The notes: generated from the sequence alone by a model not told the origin. Counted from the stretch's first letter, positions 9,071 through 19,484 are shown. The stretch is DNA of 63,102 bases from Melioribacteraceae bacterium (GCA_021647785.1 JAKIUC010000022.1:1-63102); one strand, 5' to 3'. Program-made: numbers and translations.

Positions 9071-9497
9071 AAATATCTATTAATTTTTTGATTTTATTTC
9101 TAATAAGTTACTGAATTAATTATAGAATGCGAAATTAATAAATCAATTGCTTAATATTTTCCGTTCCCAACCAATTTATTGAGTCTATATGAATTTTAGG
9201 GGGTGGATACAGTTATAATTAACATATTCTCATTAACCATATATAGCCAATTTATTTTTAACACTTCAACAATGAAACAATTCAGCCATCTTATAGAAAT
9301 CTTTGCATAACTTTTTTTGTCAGTCAATTTCGAGTAAGAGTTCTCTAATATTTTTTACACTTGGGGGCGTAGTACAAAAACCATAGCAAAATTAGAAGAA
9401 ATATTGTTTTTCTAAGAAAGAGTTGCTATATTTTTTAGGTTGTGCAAAGCCTCCTCCTAATCTTTTGTGTAAATTTGTATATCAATTCTAATTAAAT
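9071..9497. other. 427-bp AT-rich intergenic region
   Basis: No gene seen. At 9198-9210 there is a single TTAGGGGGTGGATA-like sequence resembling the left terminus of the GGGGGTGG element family found at 46741 and 54489. A matching right end is not present (the nearest candidate is CTTGGGGGCG at 9361), so this may be a decayed copy. The 3' part must hold the promoter of the transporter gene at 9498. Confidence 0.4.
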
Positions 9498-10814
9498 ATG
9501 CCTAACAGAAAAAAATTAACATACAAAGCTATTTTAATCTTCTGGCTTCCTCTTGCATTAACTTGGCTCTTAATGTCGGCTGAGGGTCCCTTTTTGGCTT
9601 CCATTATTGCAAGAATGCCTGAACCGAAATTTAATCTTGCAGCTTATGGAGTTGCATTTTCGTTTGCACTAATTGTTGAAGCCCCTGTAATTATGTTACT
9701 AAGTGCATCTACTGCTTTGGTAAAAGATTATTTCTCATTCCAAAAACTTAGAAATTTCACATATTTTTTGAATGGAATTATTACTCTATTTATGGTGGTT
9801 CTATTAATTCCTTCAATATTTGAATTTATTGCTATCGATTTAATCGCACTTCCGGAAAGCGTAGAAAAGATAACATATTGGGCATTTGTGGCATTACTTC
9901 CGTGGCCCGCAGCTATTGGCTATCGCCGATTTTATCAGGGAATATTAATCAGAAACAATCTAACACGGTTTGTAACATTCGGAACTGTTGTGAGATTATT
10001 CACAATGTTGGCTACAACGATACTCTTATTCTTCTTTATTAATCTTGATGGAGCAGTTATTGCTTCAATAGCTTTATCGGTGGGAGTAATGGTAGAGGCA
10101 ATAGTCAGTAAATATTTTTCTCGTAATGTTTTGGCAAAAATAATGGCTGCAAACAATACTGATTCCAAAGAAAAATTGACGTATAAAGGAATCTTTCAGT
10201 TTTACTATCCACTTGCAATAACTTCAATTCTCTCACTTGGAATTCATCCGATAGTTACCTTTTTTATTGGACAAAGCCGAATGTCAATAGAATCTCTTGC
10301 GGTACTGCCCGTAATAAATTCCTTGATTTTTGTTTTTAGAGCTGTTGGGCTTTCATTTCACGAAGCGTTTATTGCACTGCTTGGTGAAAATGGTGAAAAC
10401 TACAAACCTCTAAGAAATTTCGGAATAATTGCCGGTTTATTTACAACCCTTTTAGTTTTTGGAATTACAACTACACCCCTTGCTTATATTTGGTTTCATA
10501 ATATTTCAGGATTATCAGTAGAGTTAACAGAGTTATCAATTCTTCCTGCAATAATTATTTCAATTTTTCCTGCATTTACGTTTTTAATTTCTGTACAGCG
10601 TGCCGTTTTAGTCTATGCCAGAAAGACCTCGCCTCTAACATCGGCTACAATTATTGAGGTTGTAATAGTTTTAATAATTCTTTTTATTGGCATCAAGTAT
10701 TTCGATTTGGTTGGGGTTATGGCTGCCGCAATTGCATACATTGTTGGAAGATTAGTCGCAAACTTCTATCTAACTTTTCCATATAATAAGGCTGTGTCAA
10801 AATTTGACAATTAG
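9498..10814 (+). CDS. MATE/MOP-superfamily membrane transporter, ANKH-like
   Basis: 438 residues with about twelve hydrophobic helices in two halves. The first half (FWLPLALTWLLMSAEGPFLA, then LAAYGVAFSFALIVEAPVIM) resembles the bacterial relatives of the progressive-ankylosis (ANKH) group of the MOP flippase superfamily. A drug/sodium MATE exporter or a lipid-carrier flippase is the alternative. It is transcribed alone, and the ABC exporter genes converge on its 3' end. Confidence 0.7.
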   Translation: MPNRKKLTYKAILIFWLPLALTWLLMSAEGPFLASIIARMPEPKFNLAAYGVAFSFALIVEAPVIMLLSASTALVKDYFSFQKLRNFTYFLNGIITLFMVVLLIPSIFEFIAIDLIALPESVEKITYWAFVALLPWPAAIGYRRFYQGILIRNNLTRFVTFGTVVRLFTMLATTILLFFFINLDGAVIASIALSVGVMVEAIVSKYFSRNVLAKIMAANNTDSKEKLTYKGIFQFYYPLAITSILSLGIHPIVTFFIGQSRMSIESLAVLPVINSLIFVFRAVGLSFHEAFIALLGENGENYKPLRNFGIIAGLFTTLLVFGITTTPLAYIWFHNISGLSVELTELSILPAIIISIFPAFTFLISVQRAVLVYARKTSPLTSATIIEVVIVLIILFIGIKYFDLVGVMAAAIAYIVGRLVANFYLTFPYNKAVSKFDN

Positions 10815-10840
10815 TATCCCATCAATAATATTTCACACAA

Positions 10841-12718
10841 TTATTTTACTTCCTGATCTTTATATTGTAATTGATACAACTTAAAATAAATTCCTCTTTT
10901 ACTCAACAACTGTTGATGTGTTCCCACTTCCTTTATTTCTCCTTTATGCAGCACAATTATTTTATCCGAATTCTGAATTGTTGAAAGCCGATGTGCTATT
11001 ACTATTGAGGTTCGTCCCCGCAATAACTTTTCAATAGCTTGTTGAATAAGAATTTCAGTCTCTGTATCTATGCTTGAGGTAGCTTCATCCAAAATTAAAA
11101 TCTGCGGATTAAAAACCAACGCACGTGCAAAGGAGATTAGTTGTTTCTGTCCAACACTTAATGTTGCCCCTTTCTCCTTTACCTCAGCATCATATTGTTT
11201 CGGTAGTTTTGAAATAAAACTATCCGCACCCACTGTTTTAGCTGCTTCAATAATTTGCTCTTTAGATATTGATGAATCACCAAGATTAATATTTGATGCA
11301 ATGGTTCCGGAAAAAAGATAAATATCTTGCAGAACAATAGAGATATGTTTTCGCAATTCCTCTTTAGTTATCTTTCGCAAATCAATACCATCAACGAGAA
11401 TACTACCTTTGTTTAGATCATAAAATCTATTAAGTAAATTAATTATACTCGATTTTCCCGCACCAGTTGCCCCAACAATAGCAACGGTTTCTCCTTCATT
11501 AACAGTGAACGAAATATCTTTCAAAACATATTCATCGCTATTATAAGCAAACCATGCATTTTTAAACTCTACGTTACCCTTGAATTTACTTAATGGTATT
11601 GGGTTCTCTGGGTTTTTAACTATTGTGTCACTATCCAAAAGTTTAAATATTCTTTCTGAAGATGCCATTGCTGTTTGCATAATATTATATTTTTCCGAAA
11701 GGTCGCGTATTGGACGGAAAAACATTTCGGTGTATTGGATGAAAGCAAAGAGAACTCCAATCGTCATAGTTCCCTTAATTATATCCCCCCCCCCATACCA
11801 AATTATTAATGCAACAGCTCCCGAACTAAGTATTTCAACAATAGGATAAAATATTGCGTAGTAAAAAATTGAATCGATATTTGCAGTTTTGTGTGCTTCG
11901 TTTATCTCTTCAAAATTTTTGTTTTCCTTTTTCTCTTTTGAAAAGAGTTGAATTATACTCATGCCTGTAATGTGTTCTTGCATATACGAATTTAAGCGTG
12001 CAAGCTGAAAGCGAACATCGCGGTATGCCTCTCGGACTTTTTTTCTGAAAAGAAATGTTGCATAAATTAAAATTGGTAACACCGAAAGAGAAATAAGTGT
12101 CAATTCCCAATCCATAAAAAACATAAAAATCAGAATCCAAATGATGATAAAAACATCACTGAAAATCATAACAATTCCAGATGCAAATAATTCGTTAAGT
12201 GATTCAACATCATTAGTAACACGTGTAACAATGCGACCTATCGGAGTTTTGTCAAAATATTTTAATGCCAATTTTTGCACATGGGCAAAGAGTTTAACAC
12301 GTAAATCATAAATTATATTTTGTCCCATCAACTGCGTAAAGTATGTAAGGAAGTATTGAACAATAGCTTGGAATATTAATGTGCCAAAGAGAATTGCAGA
12401 TATTATAAGTAATCCCTCGAAATTACTATTTACAATATAATCGTCAATGGCAATTTTTGTTAACAGTGGACGCACCGCTCCCAACGAGGCAACAACAACA
12501 TTTACTAATATCGCAGCAATAACATACTTTTTATACGGCTTAACAAAACCTAGCAACCGCTTCATTAATTTTGAATCGTATGCTTTTCCTAAAGTTTCGT
12601 CATCGGTCTTTTTGTCATTTACAAACTCACTTTCGATTCCCGACTTACGACTTTCGTTTTTTATTTTATCCTTATCTTCTTTCATTTCGTTATTGCCCTT
12701 TTCTCTTTTATCCAGCAA
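10841..12718 (-). CDS. ABC exporter half-transporter (catalytic Walker B subunit)
   Basis: 625 residues: a charged N-terminal extension of about 50 residues, six transmembrane helices, then a nucleotide-binding domain with Walker A GATGAGKSS, signature LSVGQKQL, Walker B ILILDEATS and H-loop IVIAHRLS. The signature deviates from LSGGQ while the Walker B glutamate is kept. That is complementary to the upstream gene (12756-14519), which has LSGGQ but an Asp in Walker B. The pair therefore looks like a heterodimeric exporter with one degenerate ATP site (BmrCD/TM287-288 type). A start at the internal ATG (12685) is possible. Substrate unknown. Confidence 0.88.
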   Translation of the reverse strand: MLDKREKGNNEMKEDKDKIKNESRKSGIESEFVNDKKTDDETLGKAYDSKLMKRLLGFVKPYKKYVIAAILVNVVVASLGAVRPLLTKIAIDDYIVNSNFEGLLIISAILFGTLIFQAIVQYFLTYFTQLMGQNIIYDLRVKLFAHVQKLALKYFDKTPIGRIVTRVTNDVESLNELFASGIVMIFSDVFIIIWILIFMFFMDWELTLISLSVLPILIYATFLFRKKVREAYRDVRFQLARLNSYMQEHITGMSIIQLFSKEKKENKNFEEINEAHKTANIDSIFYYAIFYPIVEILSSGAVALIIWYGGGDIIKGTMTIGVLFAFIQYTEMFFRPIRDLSEKYNIMQTAMASSERIFKLLDSDTIVKNPENPIPLSKFKGNVEFKNAWFAYNSDEYVLKDISFTVNEGETVAIVGATGAGKSSIINLLNRFYDLNKGSILVDGIDLRKITKEELRKHISIVLQDIYLFSGTIASNINLGDSSISKEQIIEAAKTVGADSFISKLPKQYDAEVKEKGATLSVGQKQLISFARALVFNPQILILDEATSSIDTETEILIQQAIEKLLRGRTSIVIAHRLSTIQNSDKIIVLHKGEIKEVGTHQQLLSKRGIYFKLYQLQYKDQEVK

Positions 12719-12755
12719 TTAGTACATCATGCAAGTAAAAGAGTAGAGCAGATTT

Positions 12756-14519
12756 TTACATTTCGCTTTGCAATTCCTCTTCTAATAATTGTTTATAATG
12801 AATATCATAATAAATTCCACCAAGTTTCAATAGCTCATCGTGCTTACCTTCCTCAGCTATAATACCATTATCCAGCACAATAATATTATCTGCATCTTTC
12901 ACTGTAGAAATTCTATGACTTATAATTATGCTTGTTCTATCTTTCATAAATTCTTTTAGATTAATTAATATTTCCTCTTCCGTTTTAGTATCCACAGCAG
13001 AGAAGCTATCATCAAGAATTAATATTTTAGGATTTATGGCTAAGGCACGAGCAAGTGATGTTCTCTGCTTCTGTCCGCCAGAAAGCGTGATACCCCGCTC
13101 GCCCAATACAGTATTATACTTTTCTGAAAACTGATCAACATCTTTGTTCAACTGCGAGATGTCAGCAACTGTTTTTAATAAACTATCCCCTTTGTTTTCA
13201 ACACCATAAAGGATGTTGTTCTCTAAAGTATCAGAAAACAAGAATGTTTCTTGCGGAACCATTCCAATGTTTTTTCGCAAAACATTTAATGGTATTGATT
13301 TAATGTTTTTCCCATCAATAAAAATATTTCCGGATGTTGTATCAAACAATCGAGAGATTAGATTAACCAAACTTGTTTTTCCAACACCAGTATGACCAAC
13401 AATGGCAAGGGTTTTACCTTTGGGTATTTCAAGATTTATTTTTTCTAAAACCTTTGGCTGGTTCTCTCCATACTTAAATGAAACATTCTCAAACTTAACG
13501 GTTCCTTCAATCTGCTCAATTGAGTTATCCGTTTCATTGCTCTCCTTTATCTCAATATCTTCGTCATATATAGTGTGCAGTCGTTTTAGACTTGCATCTG
13601 CTTGTTGAATAATATTTGCAACCCAACCAAAAGCTATTGTTGGCCAAATTAGCATTCCAAGAAAAAAGAGAAATGCAGCAATATCACCAAGTGTTAATTG
13701 ATTGTTGATTACCATATTTCCGCCAATTAGTATTAGCAGAATTATTGATGTACCAGTAATTAAAAATAGCAGCGGCATAAAGAGTGCTTGGATTTTTATT
13801 TTATCCATATTGCGTTTTCGATATTCGGAACTCTCCTTTGCAAACTCATCTATTTCAAAGGCTTCGCGTACATACGATTTTATTATTCTTATTCCGGAAA
13901 AATTTTCTTGTGCAATTGTTGTTAAGTCTGAAAACTTCTCTTGAATGAGAGTGAATTTTCTGTGAATCTTTTTACTAAGTCTATAAACAAAAAATGATAG
14001 TATTGGAAGTGGTATTAATACTATTGCTGTTAGTGATGGACTGATTGATATCATAATTGAAATTACAATTATAAATTTCATCGCTGTATCAATGGAGTAC
14101 ATTACAGCAGGCCCAACATACATACGAACAGAGGCAATGTCGTTTGTTGCATGTGCCATAATATTTCCTGTAGATGTATTCTGGAAATATCGGTGCGAAA
14201 GTTTGAGCAAGTGAGTCCAAAAATCTTGACGTAAATCGAACTCAATTTTTCGTGAAACAACAATGATGGTTTGGCGAATCATATATCGGAAAAATCCGCT
14301 AACAACTGCAAGTGCAAAAATAGTAATTGCATAACGGATTATTAAATCACTACTGGCATTAGACTGTAGTGCGTCAATACTCTCCTTTAGAATTAAGGGA
14401 ATAAAGACTTGAGTAAAATCGGAAATGATAATAAAGAGAATTCCAAGTGATAACTTCCCTTTATTTCTCTTAAAATATTTATTAAGTGTAAATAATCTTT
14501 TCATAAAATCTTTCTGCAA
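12756..14519 (-). CDS. ABC exporter half-transporter (degenerate Walker B subunit)
   Basis: 587 residues, six transmembrane helices plus nucleotide-binding domain: Walker A GHTGVGKTS, canonical signature LSGGQKQR, Walker B ILILDDSFSAVD in which the catalytic Glu is Asp, and H-loop IIISHRIS. It is first of two genes, 37 bp upstream of its partner. In heterodimeric exporters the subunit with the altered Walker B residue contributes to the non-hydrolytic site together with the non-canonical signature of the other subunit. Both features are seen here. Confidence 0.88.
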   Translation of the reverse strand: MQKDFMKRLFTLNKYFKRNKGKLSLGILFIIISDFTQVFIPLILKESIDALQSNASSDLIIRYAITIFALAVVSGFFRYMIRQTIIVVSRKIEFDLRQDFWTHLLKLSHRYFQNTSTGNIMAHATNDIASVRMYVGPAVMYSIDTAMKFIIVISIMISISPSLTAIVLIPLPILSFFVYRLSKKIHRKFTLIQEKFSDLTTIAQENFSGIRIIKSYVREAFEIDEFAKESSEYRKRNMDKIKIQALFMPLLFLITGTSIILLILIGGNMVINNQLTLGDIAAFLFFLGMLIWPTIAFGWVANIIQQADASLKRLHTIYDEDIEIKESNETDNSIEQIEGTVKFENVSFKYGENQPKVLEKINLEIPKGKTLAIVGHTGVGKTSLVNLISRLFDTTSGNIFIDGKNIKSIPLNVLRKNIGMVPQETFLFSDTLENNILYGVENKGDSLLKTVADISQLNKDVDQFSEKYNTVLGERGITLSGGQKQRTSLARALAINPKILILDDSFSAVDTKTEEEILINLKEFMKDRTSIIISHRISTVKDADNIIVLDNGIIAEEGKHDELLKLGGIYYDIHYKQLLEEELQSEM

Positions 14520-14635
14520 ATAGAGGATTTAAAGATACTGAAAATAATTGTGGAAATGGGATAGGAGGATTTGCAAATATATCGACAATGAAGTGTCTGT
14601 GGAGACTTGTACAAACAATTTGTGTTGTAAATAAT

Positions 14636-14862
14636 TTATTCCAATTTGTCTGGGCTTTTTCCAATCTTTTTTGATTCTGTGGTTACTCTACGTTCAAGTT
14701 TTTTAATGTCCTCTTCTGGGGGTAATTCTTCTGGTTTTATACCTCTGTCTAAAAGAATATTTCTCACAGATTGGTTGTTTGTAATATGCTCTGACGAAAT
14801 TTGCTGCTCGTTTCGCAAATCTTTTTCTTTAGTCTTATCTCTGCTTTTATAATCTCCGTAGG
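14636..14862 (-). pseudogene. C-terminal remnant of a DinD-like damage-inducible protein
   Basis: The minus-strand frame reads SYGDYKSRDKTKEKDLRNEQ and continues to NNQSVRNILLDRGIKPEELP with a terminal EEDIKKLERRV. This resembles the C-terminal motif of DinD-type proteins (asparagine-rich turn, RGI.PE.LP, EEDIKK). An in-frame TGA lies just upstream at about 14862, and no N-terminal domain precedes it. An ATG at 14818 could start a 60-residue peptide. Immediately upstream are GAGTCTCACAGA and TCCCGCTATGCGGGA, two of the window's short palindromic motifs, suggesting insertion-linked decay. Confidence 0.5.
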
Positions 14863-14885
14863 AGTCTCACAGACATCCCCTTGTG

Positions 14886-14900
14886 TCCCGCTATGCGGGA
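14886..14900. repeat. REP-like palindrome TCCCGCTATGCGGGA
   Basis: Perfect short palindrome between the DinD remnant and serS. The same core in inverse (TCCCGCATAGCGGGA) occurs at 59375-59389 inside a nested insertion, so it is a mobile or recurrent small motif rather than a site unique to serS. It could also stop transcription from serS. Confidence 0.55.
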
Positions 14901-14921
14901 TGAATGTTTCATATTATGACC

Positions 14922-16202
14922 TTAATCTATTATCTCAAACCCTGTATATTTTTGTAAAACTTTCGGAACTATTATTTTACCTTCTGGGGTTTGATAATTT
15001 TCGAGGATTGATACCATCAAACGGCTTGTTGCAAGTCCAGAACCATTGAGTGTATGAACAAAATCTGCTTTTTTATCACCCATCTTTTTGTAGCGTATCT
15101 TCATACGCCTTGCCTGGAAGCTCTCAAAGTTACTGCAAGATGAGGCTTCTAACCATTTGTTTTCTGCGGGTGACCATGTTTCGATATCAAAACATTTTGA
15201 TGCTGCAAAGCTTAAATCGCCAGTGCAGAGTTCAAGAATTCTGTACGGAATTTTCAACTCGTGCAGAATATCTTCAACATCACTCACAAGATTATTCAGT
15301 TCATCGTATGAGGTTTCTGGTTTTACAAATTTAACCATCTCCACTTTGTTGAATTGATGTACTCGCAAAAATCCTTTTGAGTCTTTGCCGTACGAGCCAG
15401 CCTCGCGTCTGAAGCATGGTGTGTATCCAGTATAGTTAATGGGTAGTTGGTCTTCGGTTAATATTTCATTTCGGTGCATGTTTGTAATTGGAACTTCGGC
15501 TGTTGGAATTGCGTACAAATCATCCTTCTCGGCGTAGTACATATCGTCTGCCATTTTTGGTAGCTGACCTGTTCCTATCATCGATTCAGCATTTACAAAT
15601 AGTGGTGGAATAATTTCTGAATAGCCGTGTTTATCCAAGTGGTAATCCAACATAAAATTTATTAATGCTCTTTCAAGTCGTGCACCTTTACCAACATAGA
15701 CTGGAAAACCGGAGCCTGTAATTTTAGCACCTCGTTCAAAATCGAGAATATTTAATTTTTTGCCAAGCTCAACATGGTCAAGAATTGGTTCATCATTTTC
15801 AAACGAAAATCCTTCTGGAAGCCATTGCTTAGTTTCAACATTGCTTGTTTCGTCCATTCCCACCGGAACAGAAGTATGAGGCAAATTTGGAACCCACAAT
15901 TCGAGGCTATTTAATTTTTCTTCAACCTCACGAACTTCGTCATCAATGTTTTTTATTTCATCAGCAAGCTGTTTCATCTCAGCAATAATTTCATCAGCGT
16001 TTTCGCCAGCTCTTTTCAGTTTTCCAACTTCTGCCGATACTTTGTTCTTTTTTGCTTTTTTTACTTCAACTTCTGTGAGCAAAGTTCGGCGTTTACTGTC
16101 GAGTTCAAGAATTTCATCAATGGTATTTCTTTTCTCATTTTTATTAGCAACCCCAGTCTTTACCAGCTCTGGGTTTTCTCTTATCAGTTTTATGTCTAAC
16201 AT
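14922..16202 (-). CDS. serS: Seryl-tRNA synthetase
   Basis: 426 residues from the ATG at 16202, preceded by GGGAG as ribosome-binding site (a TTG 12 bases upstream is possible but would overlap that site). N-terminal antiparallel coiled-coil arm (residues about 30-100), then the class II catalytic core with TAEVPITNMHRNEI, the motif 2 loop FRREAGSYGKDSKGFLRVHQ, and motif 3 NGSGLATSRLMVSILENYQ. It charges tRNA-Ser. Close to leuS on the same strand (79-91 bp gap) and possibly co-transcribed. Confidence 0.97.
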   Translation of the reverse strand: MLDIKLIRENPELVKTGVANKNEKRNTIDEILELDSKRRTLLTEVEVKKAKKNKVSAEVGKLKRAGENADEIIAEMKQLADEIKNIDDEVREVEEKLNSLELWVPNLPHTSVPVGMDETSNVETKQWLPEGFSFENDEPILDHVELGKKLNILDFERGAKITGSGFPVYVGKGARLERALINFMLDYHLDKHGYSEIIPPLFVNAESMIGTGQLPKMADDMYYAEKDDLYAIPTAEVPITNMHRNEILTEDQLPINYTGYTPCFRREAGSYGKDSKGFLRVHQFNKVEMVKFVKPETSYDELNNLVSDVEDILHELKIPYRILELCTGDLSFAASKCFDIETWSPAENKWLEASSCSNFESFQARRMKIRYKKMGDKKADFVHTLNGSGLATSRLMVSILENYQTPEGKIIVPKVLQKYTGFEIID

Positions 16203-16293
16203 ACTTACTCCCAAATAGGAACGCAGATTTTTATGATTGTTAAGATTTTGTATGATTAAAATCTAATACTTATTTTCTTCGGACCATTTATTC

Positions 16294-18762
16294 TTATCTA
16301 ACTACAATATTATAAATTTTATTTTTTACATAAATTTCTTTCACAACGCTTTTTCCTTCTGTATGACTTTTCACTTTGTTGTCATTCCAAGCTGTTTCTT
16401 TTACTGCTGCTTCATCACTATCAACCGGCAGTTCTAACTTTGCACGAACCTTACCATTTACTTGAACAATAATAGTAACGGAATCTTGTACCAATGCACT
16501 TTGGTCAACTTCAAACCAAACCGGATTATCGAACAATCCTTTTTCGTTGCCAAGTATTGACCAGCATTCTTCCCCCATGTGTGGAGCAAGGGGTGCAAGC
16601 ATTGTTGCAAATCTTTCTAAGATAAATAATCTGAATTCATTGGAACAAACAGCAAGCTCTTTCAATCCATTATTCAATTCCATTAATGCTGCAACCGCAG
16701 TATTGAAGCGATAATTCTCAACTTCAACTTCATACTTAGCGAGAGTTTTGTTTACTAATTGATAAATATGTTTTTCGGTTTGCGACAAATCATCCATTTT
16801 GAATTCACTCGGAGCAACCGTACTTTTGCTTAAATCTTTATTACTTTCAAATAAAGCATAAGCACGTTGAACAAATCTATCAACGCCAACAATTCCTTTA
16901 TCACTCCAATCACCACCAAGCTCGTATGGACCCATAAACATCATATACATTCTGAAAACATCTGAGCCATATTCATCTATAAAAATTCCCGGATTAACAA
17001 CATTATCTTTCGATTTACTCATCTTGGCACCATTGTTTGTAATTGTACCTTGATGTAATAATCGCTGGAAAGGCTCGTCAGAATTGACCATGCCAATATC
17101 GCGTAAAAATTTATGAATGAATCTTGCATAAAGTAAATGCATTGTTGCATGCTCTGCACCGCCAACGTACATATCAACAGGAGTCCAATCATCACCAAGT
17201 TTGGTGTCAAACATTCCATCTGTAAATTTAGGATTTAAGTAACGCAGATAATACCAGGATGAATCCATAAATGTATCCATTGTGTCAACATCACGCTTAG
17301 CTTCGCCACCACATTTAGGGCAAGTTGTATTTACGAACTCTGAATTGCCAGCAAGGGGAGAAGCACCATCGTGTTTAAAATCCACATCATAAGGCAGCTC
17401 TAATGGAAGCTGATTTTCGGGAATTGGAACTTCGCCACATGAATCACAATAAACAATAGGGATTGGGGTCCCCCAATATCGTTGCCGAGAAATCAGCCAA
17501 TCCCGCAGACGATAATTAATTCTCTTTTCACCATTATTATTCTCAGCAAGCCAATCGGTAATTTTTGATTTACATTCCACAGAATCCATTCCATCAAATT
17601 GTGCCGAGTTAACCATTGTGCCTGGAGCAGTAAAAGCTTCTGTTAACTCAGCATCTGAATCTGTGCCTTTTTCAAGAATAACTTTTCGTATTTGTAATTT
17701 AAATTTAGTTGCAAACTCGAAGTCACGTTCATCGTGTGCTGGTACTGCCATAACCGAGCCAGTGCCATAATTGGCAAGTGCGTAATCAGCAATCCAAATG
17801 GGAATCTTCTCGCCATTAACCGGATTAATAGCGTAAGCACCAGTAGGCACACCGGTTTTCTCTTTTACTGTTGAAGTTCTTTCAATTTCAGATAGTGATT
17901 TTATAGATTCGATATAATCATTAACTTCTGCTATGTGTTCATCTGTTGTTAACTCTTGAACTAAATCAAGTTCGGGTGCAAGCACAACATAGGTTGCTCC
18001 AAATAGTGTATCTGGGCGGGTAGTAAAAACACGAATCTCTTTATCCTTATGCCCAGCAACGCCAAACTTAACTTCTGTTCCAAAACTTTTTCCTATCCAA
18101 TGTTCCTGCATCAATTTTGTTTTTGCGGGCCAGTCTATTGTTTTCAAACCATCCAAAAGTTCATCAGCATAATCTGTAATTTTAAAAAACCATTGTGTTA
18201 AGTTTTTTCGTTCAACCATTGTTTCGCAGCGCTCGCACGTTCCATCTGTTTGAACTTGTTCATTTGCAAGCACAGTCTTACAAGAGGTACACCAATTAAC
18301 AGGTGCGTTTTTTCTGTAGGCTAATCCTTTTTTGTAAAGCTGTATAAATAACCACTGATTCCATTTGTAATATTCCGGAACGCAAGTCATTAACTCTGCA
18401 TCCCAATCGTACATACAGCCCATTGTTTTTAGCTGCTCACGTATATCATCAATGTTTTTTAAGGTACTATCTTTTGGATGAATCCCGGTTTTGATAGCAT
18501 AGTTTTCAGCAGGAAGTCCGAAAGCATCGTACCCCATTGGCTCAAACACATTGTAGCCTCGCATTTTTTTATAACGTGCCCAGCTATCAGTTGGAGCATA
18601 ATTATACCAATGTCCAATGTGGAGCTTTGAACCAGACGGATAGATAAACATTACAAGTGTGTATAACGCTTTTTTTAAATCAGTTAAATCTGTTTTGTAG
18701 GTTTTATTATCTTCCCACTTTTTTTGCCATTTCTTTTCTACATCTGCAAATGGATATTTCAT
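16294..18762 (-). CDS. leuS: Leucyl-tRNA synthetase
   Basis: 822 residues, class I. HIGH motif in SKLHIGHWYNY near residue 45, zinc-ribbon-like cysteines (WCTSCKTVLAN, CERCE), the editing domain with the T-rich region (TTRPDTLFGATYVV) and KMSKS in GAKMSKSKDNVVNPG. The full-length C-terminal extension, ending in KNKIYNIVVR, is present. Charges tRNA-Leu. Followed on the same strand by serS. Confidence 0.97.
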   Translation of the reverse strand: MKYPFADVEKKWQKKWEDNKTYKTDLTDLKKALYTLVMFIYPSGSKLHIGHWYNYAPTDSWARYKKMRGYNVFEPMGYDAFGLPAENYAIKTGIHPKDSTLKNIDDIREQLKTMGCMYDWDAELMTCVPEYYKWNQWLFIQLYKKGLAYRKNAPVNWCTSCKTVLANEQVQTDGTCERCETMVERKNLTQWFFKITDYADELLDGLKTIDWPAKTKLMQEHWIGKSFGTEVKFGVAGHKDKEIRVFTTRPDTLFGATYVVLAPELDLVQELTTDEHIAEVNDYIESIKSLSEIERTSTVKEKTGVPTGAYAINPVNGEKIPIWIADYALANYGTGSVMAVPAHDERDFEFATKFKLQIRKVILEKGTDSDAELTEAFTAPGTMVNSAQFDGMDSVECKSKITDWLAENNNGEKRINYRLRDWLISRQRYWGTPIPIVYCDSCGEVPIPENQLPLELPYDVDFKHDGASPLAGNSEFVNTTCPKCGGEAKRDVDTMDTFMDSSWYYLRYLNPKFTDGMFDTKLGDDWTPVDMYVGGAEHATMHLLYARFIHKFLRDIGMVNSDEPFQRLLHQGTITNNGAKMSKSKDNVVNPGIFIDEYGSDVFRMYMMFMGPYELGGDWSDKGIVGVDRFVQRAYALFESNKDLSKSTVAPSEFKMDDLSQTEKHIYQLVNKTLAKYEVEVENYRFNTAVAALMELNNGLKELAVCSNEFRLFILERFATMLAPLAPHMGEECWSILGNEKGLFDNPVWFEVDQSALVQDSVTIIVQVNGKVRAKLELPVDSDEAAVKETAWNDNKVKSHTEGKSVVKEIYVKNKIYNIVVR

Positions 18763-18858
18763 ATTTGATAAATCCTTATAACCTGTTCAGGTAAACTTTT
18801 AATTTTTTAAAATAATTTGTAAAAATAGCCAAATAGAAAAGTTTTAGCAAAGTAATTG

Positions 18859-19254
18859 TTACCAAATGGTTTTAATCTTTTTGCTTTTTCTAAGATTGGA
18901 ATCGGCAGTAACCAATGGGGCATTAGATAATATTGAAGTAGCACTAATTATTCTATCAGCAAGGTCTAAATTAATTTCAGATAAATATTTGGTTGAAAGC
19001 TCTGCAATTTCAGGGGTAATCTCTTTTATTTGAAAATTATTTGCTGCCTTTATTAATCCAATAAAATCTAAGTATGGAATTTCTATCTCTAAACGGTTTT
19101 TACTAATTAGCATTGCAATTTCCCACAAGGAGATATCTGAAATTATTATTCCATCTGTTTTGTTTGCAGTATCAATTGCATTTTTTGCTTTCTTACTTAA
19201 ATGTTCAGGCTTTATTGCATTCCATATTATTATATGTGTATCAAGTGTAATCAA
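18859..19254 (-). CDS. PIN-domain ribonuclease toxin, VapC type
   Basis: 131 residues. Acidic PIN residues are visible: Asp in ITLDTHIIIW, Glu in ISLWEIAML, Asp in LDLADRIISAT and Asp in LVTADSNLR. Overlaps the antitoxin gene by 4 bases (ATGA), the usual arrangement of a type II toxin-antitoxin pair. VapC toxins cleave tRNA or rRNA; the target here is unknown. Confidence 0.88.
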   Translation of the reverse strand: MITLDTHIIIWNAIKPEHLSKKAKNAIDTANKTDGIIISDISLWEIAMLISKNRLEIEIPYLDFIGLIKAANNFQIKEITPEIAELSTKYLSEINLDLADRIISATSILSNAPLVTADSNLRKSKKIKTIW

Positions 19255-19484
19255 GAGTTATCAGAGTTCCATACTTCTTCAATGGGTGAAGTTATATCAA
19301 TAAACTTTGCACTTTCACCTATTTCTATGAGTTTTTGTTCAGCCCTCTTTTTTGTAAAATCTGGCGGAACAAGTTTTGCAACTATTTTTCCACGAGAAGT
19401 TATTTTTATGATAGAGCCATTCTCAACTTTTTTTAGAATTGTCATTATTTTTGCTCTTAGATTGCTTACTGCTATCGTTTCCAT
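19251..19484 (-). CDS. Phd/YefM-type antitoxin
   Basis: 77 residues starting METIAVSNLRAKIMTILKKV, which matches the start of Phd/YefM antitoxins (dimer and DNA-binding N-terminus). I selected the ATG at 19484 rather than one 33 bases upstream because the family starts here. The C-terminal part should wrap the toxin. It is the cognate partner of the PIN toxin at 18859-19254 and likely represses the pair. Confidence 0.82.
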   Translation of the reverse strand: METIAVSNLRAKIMTILKKVENGSIIKITSRGKIVAKLVPPDFTKKRAEQKLIEIGESAKFIDITSPIEEVWNSDNS

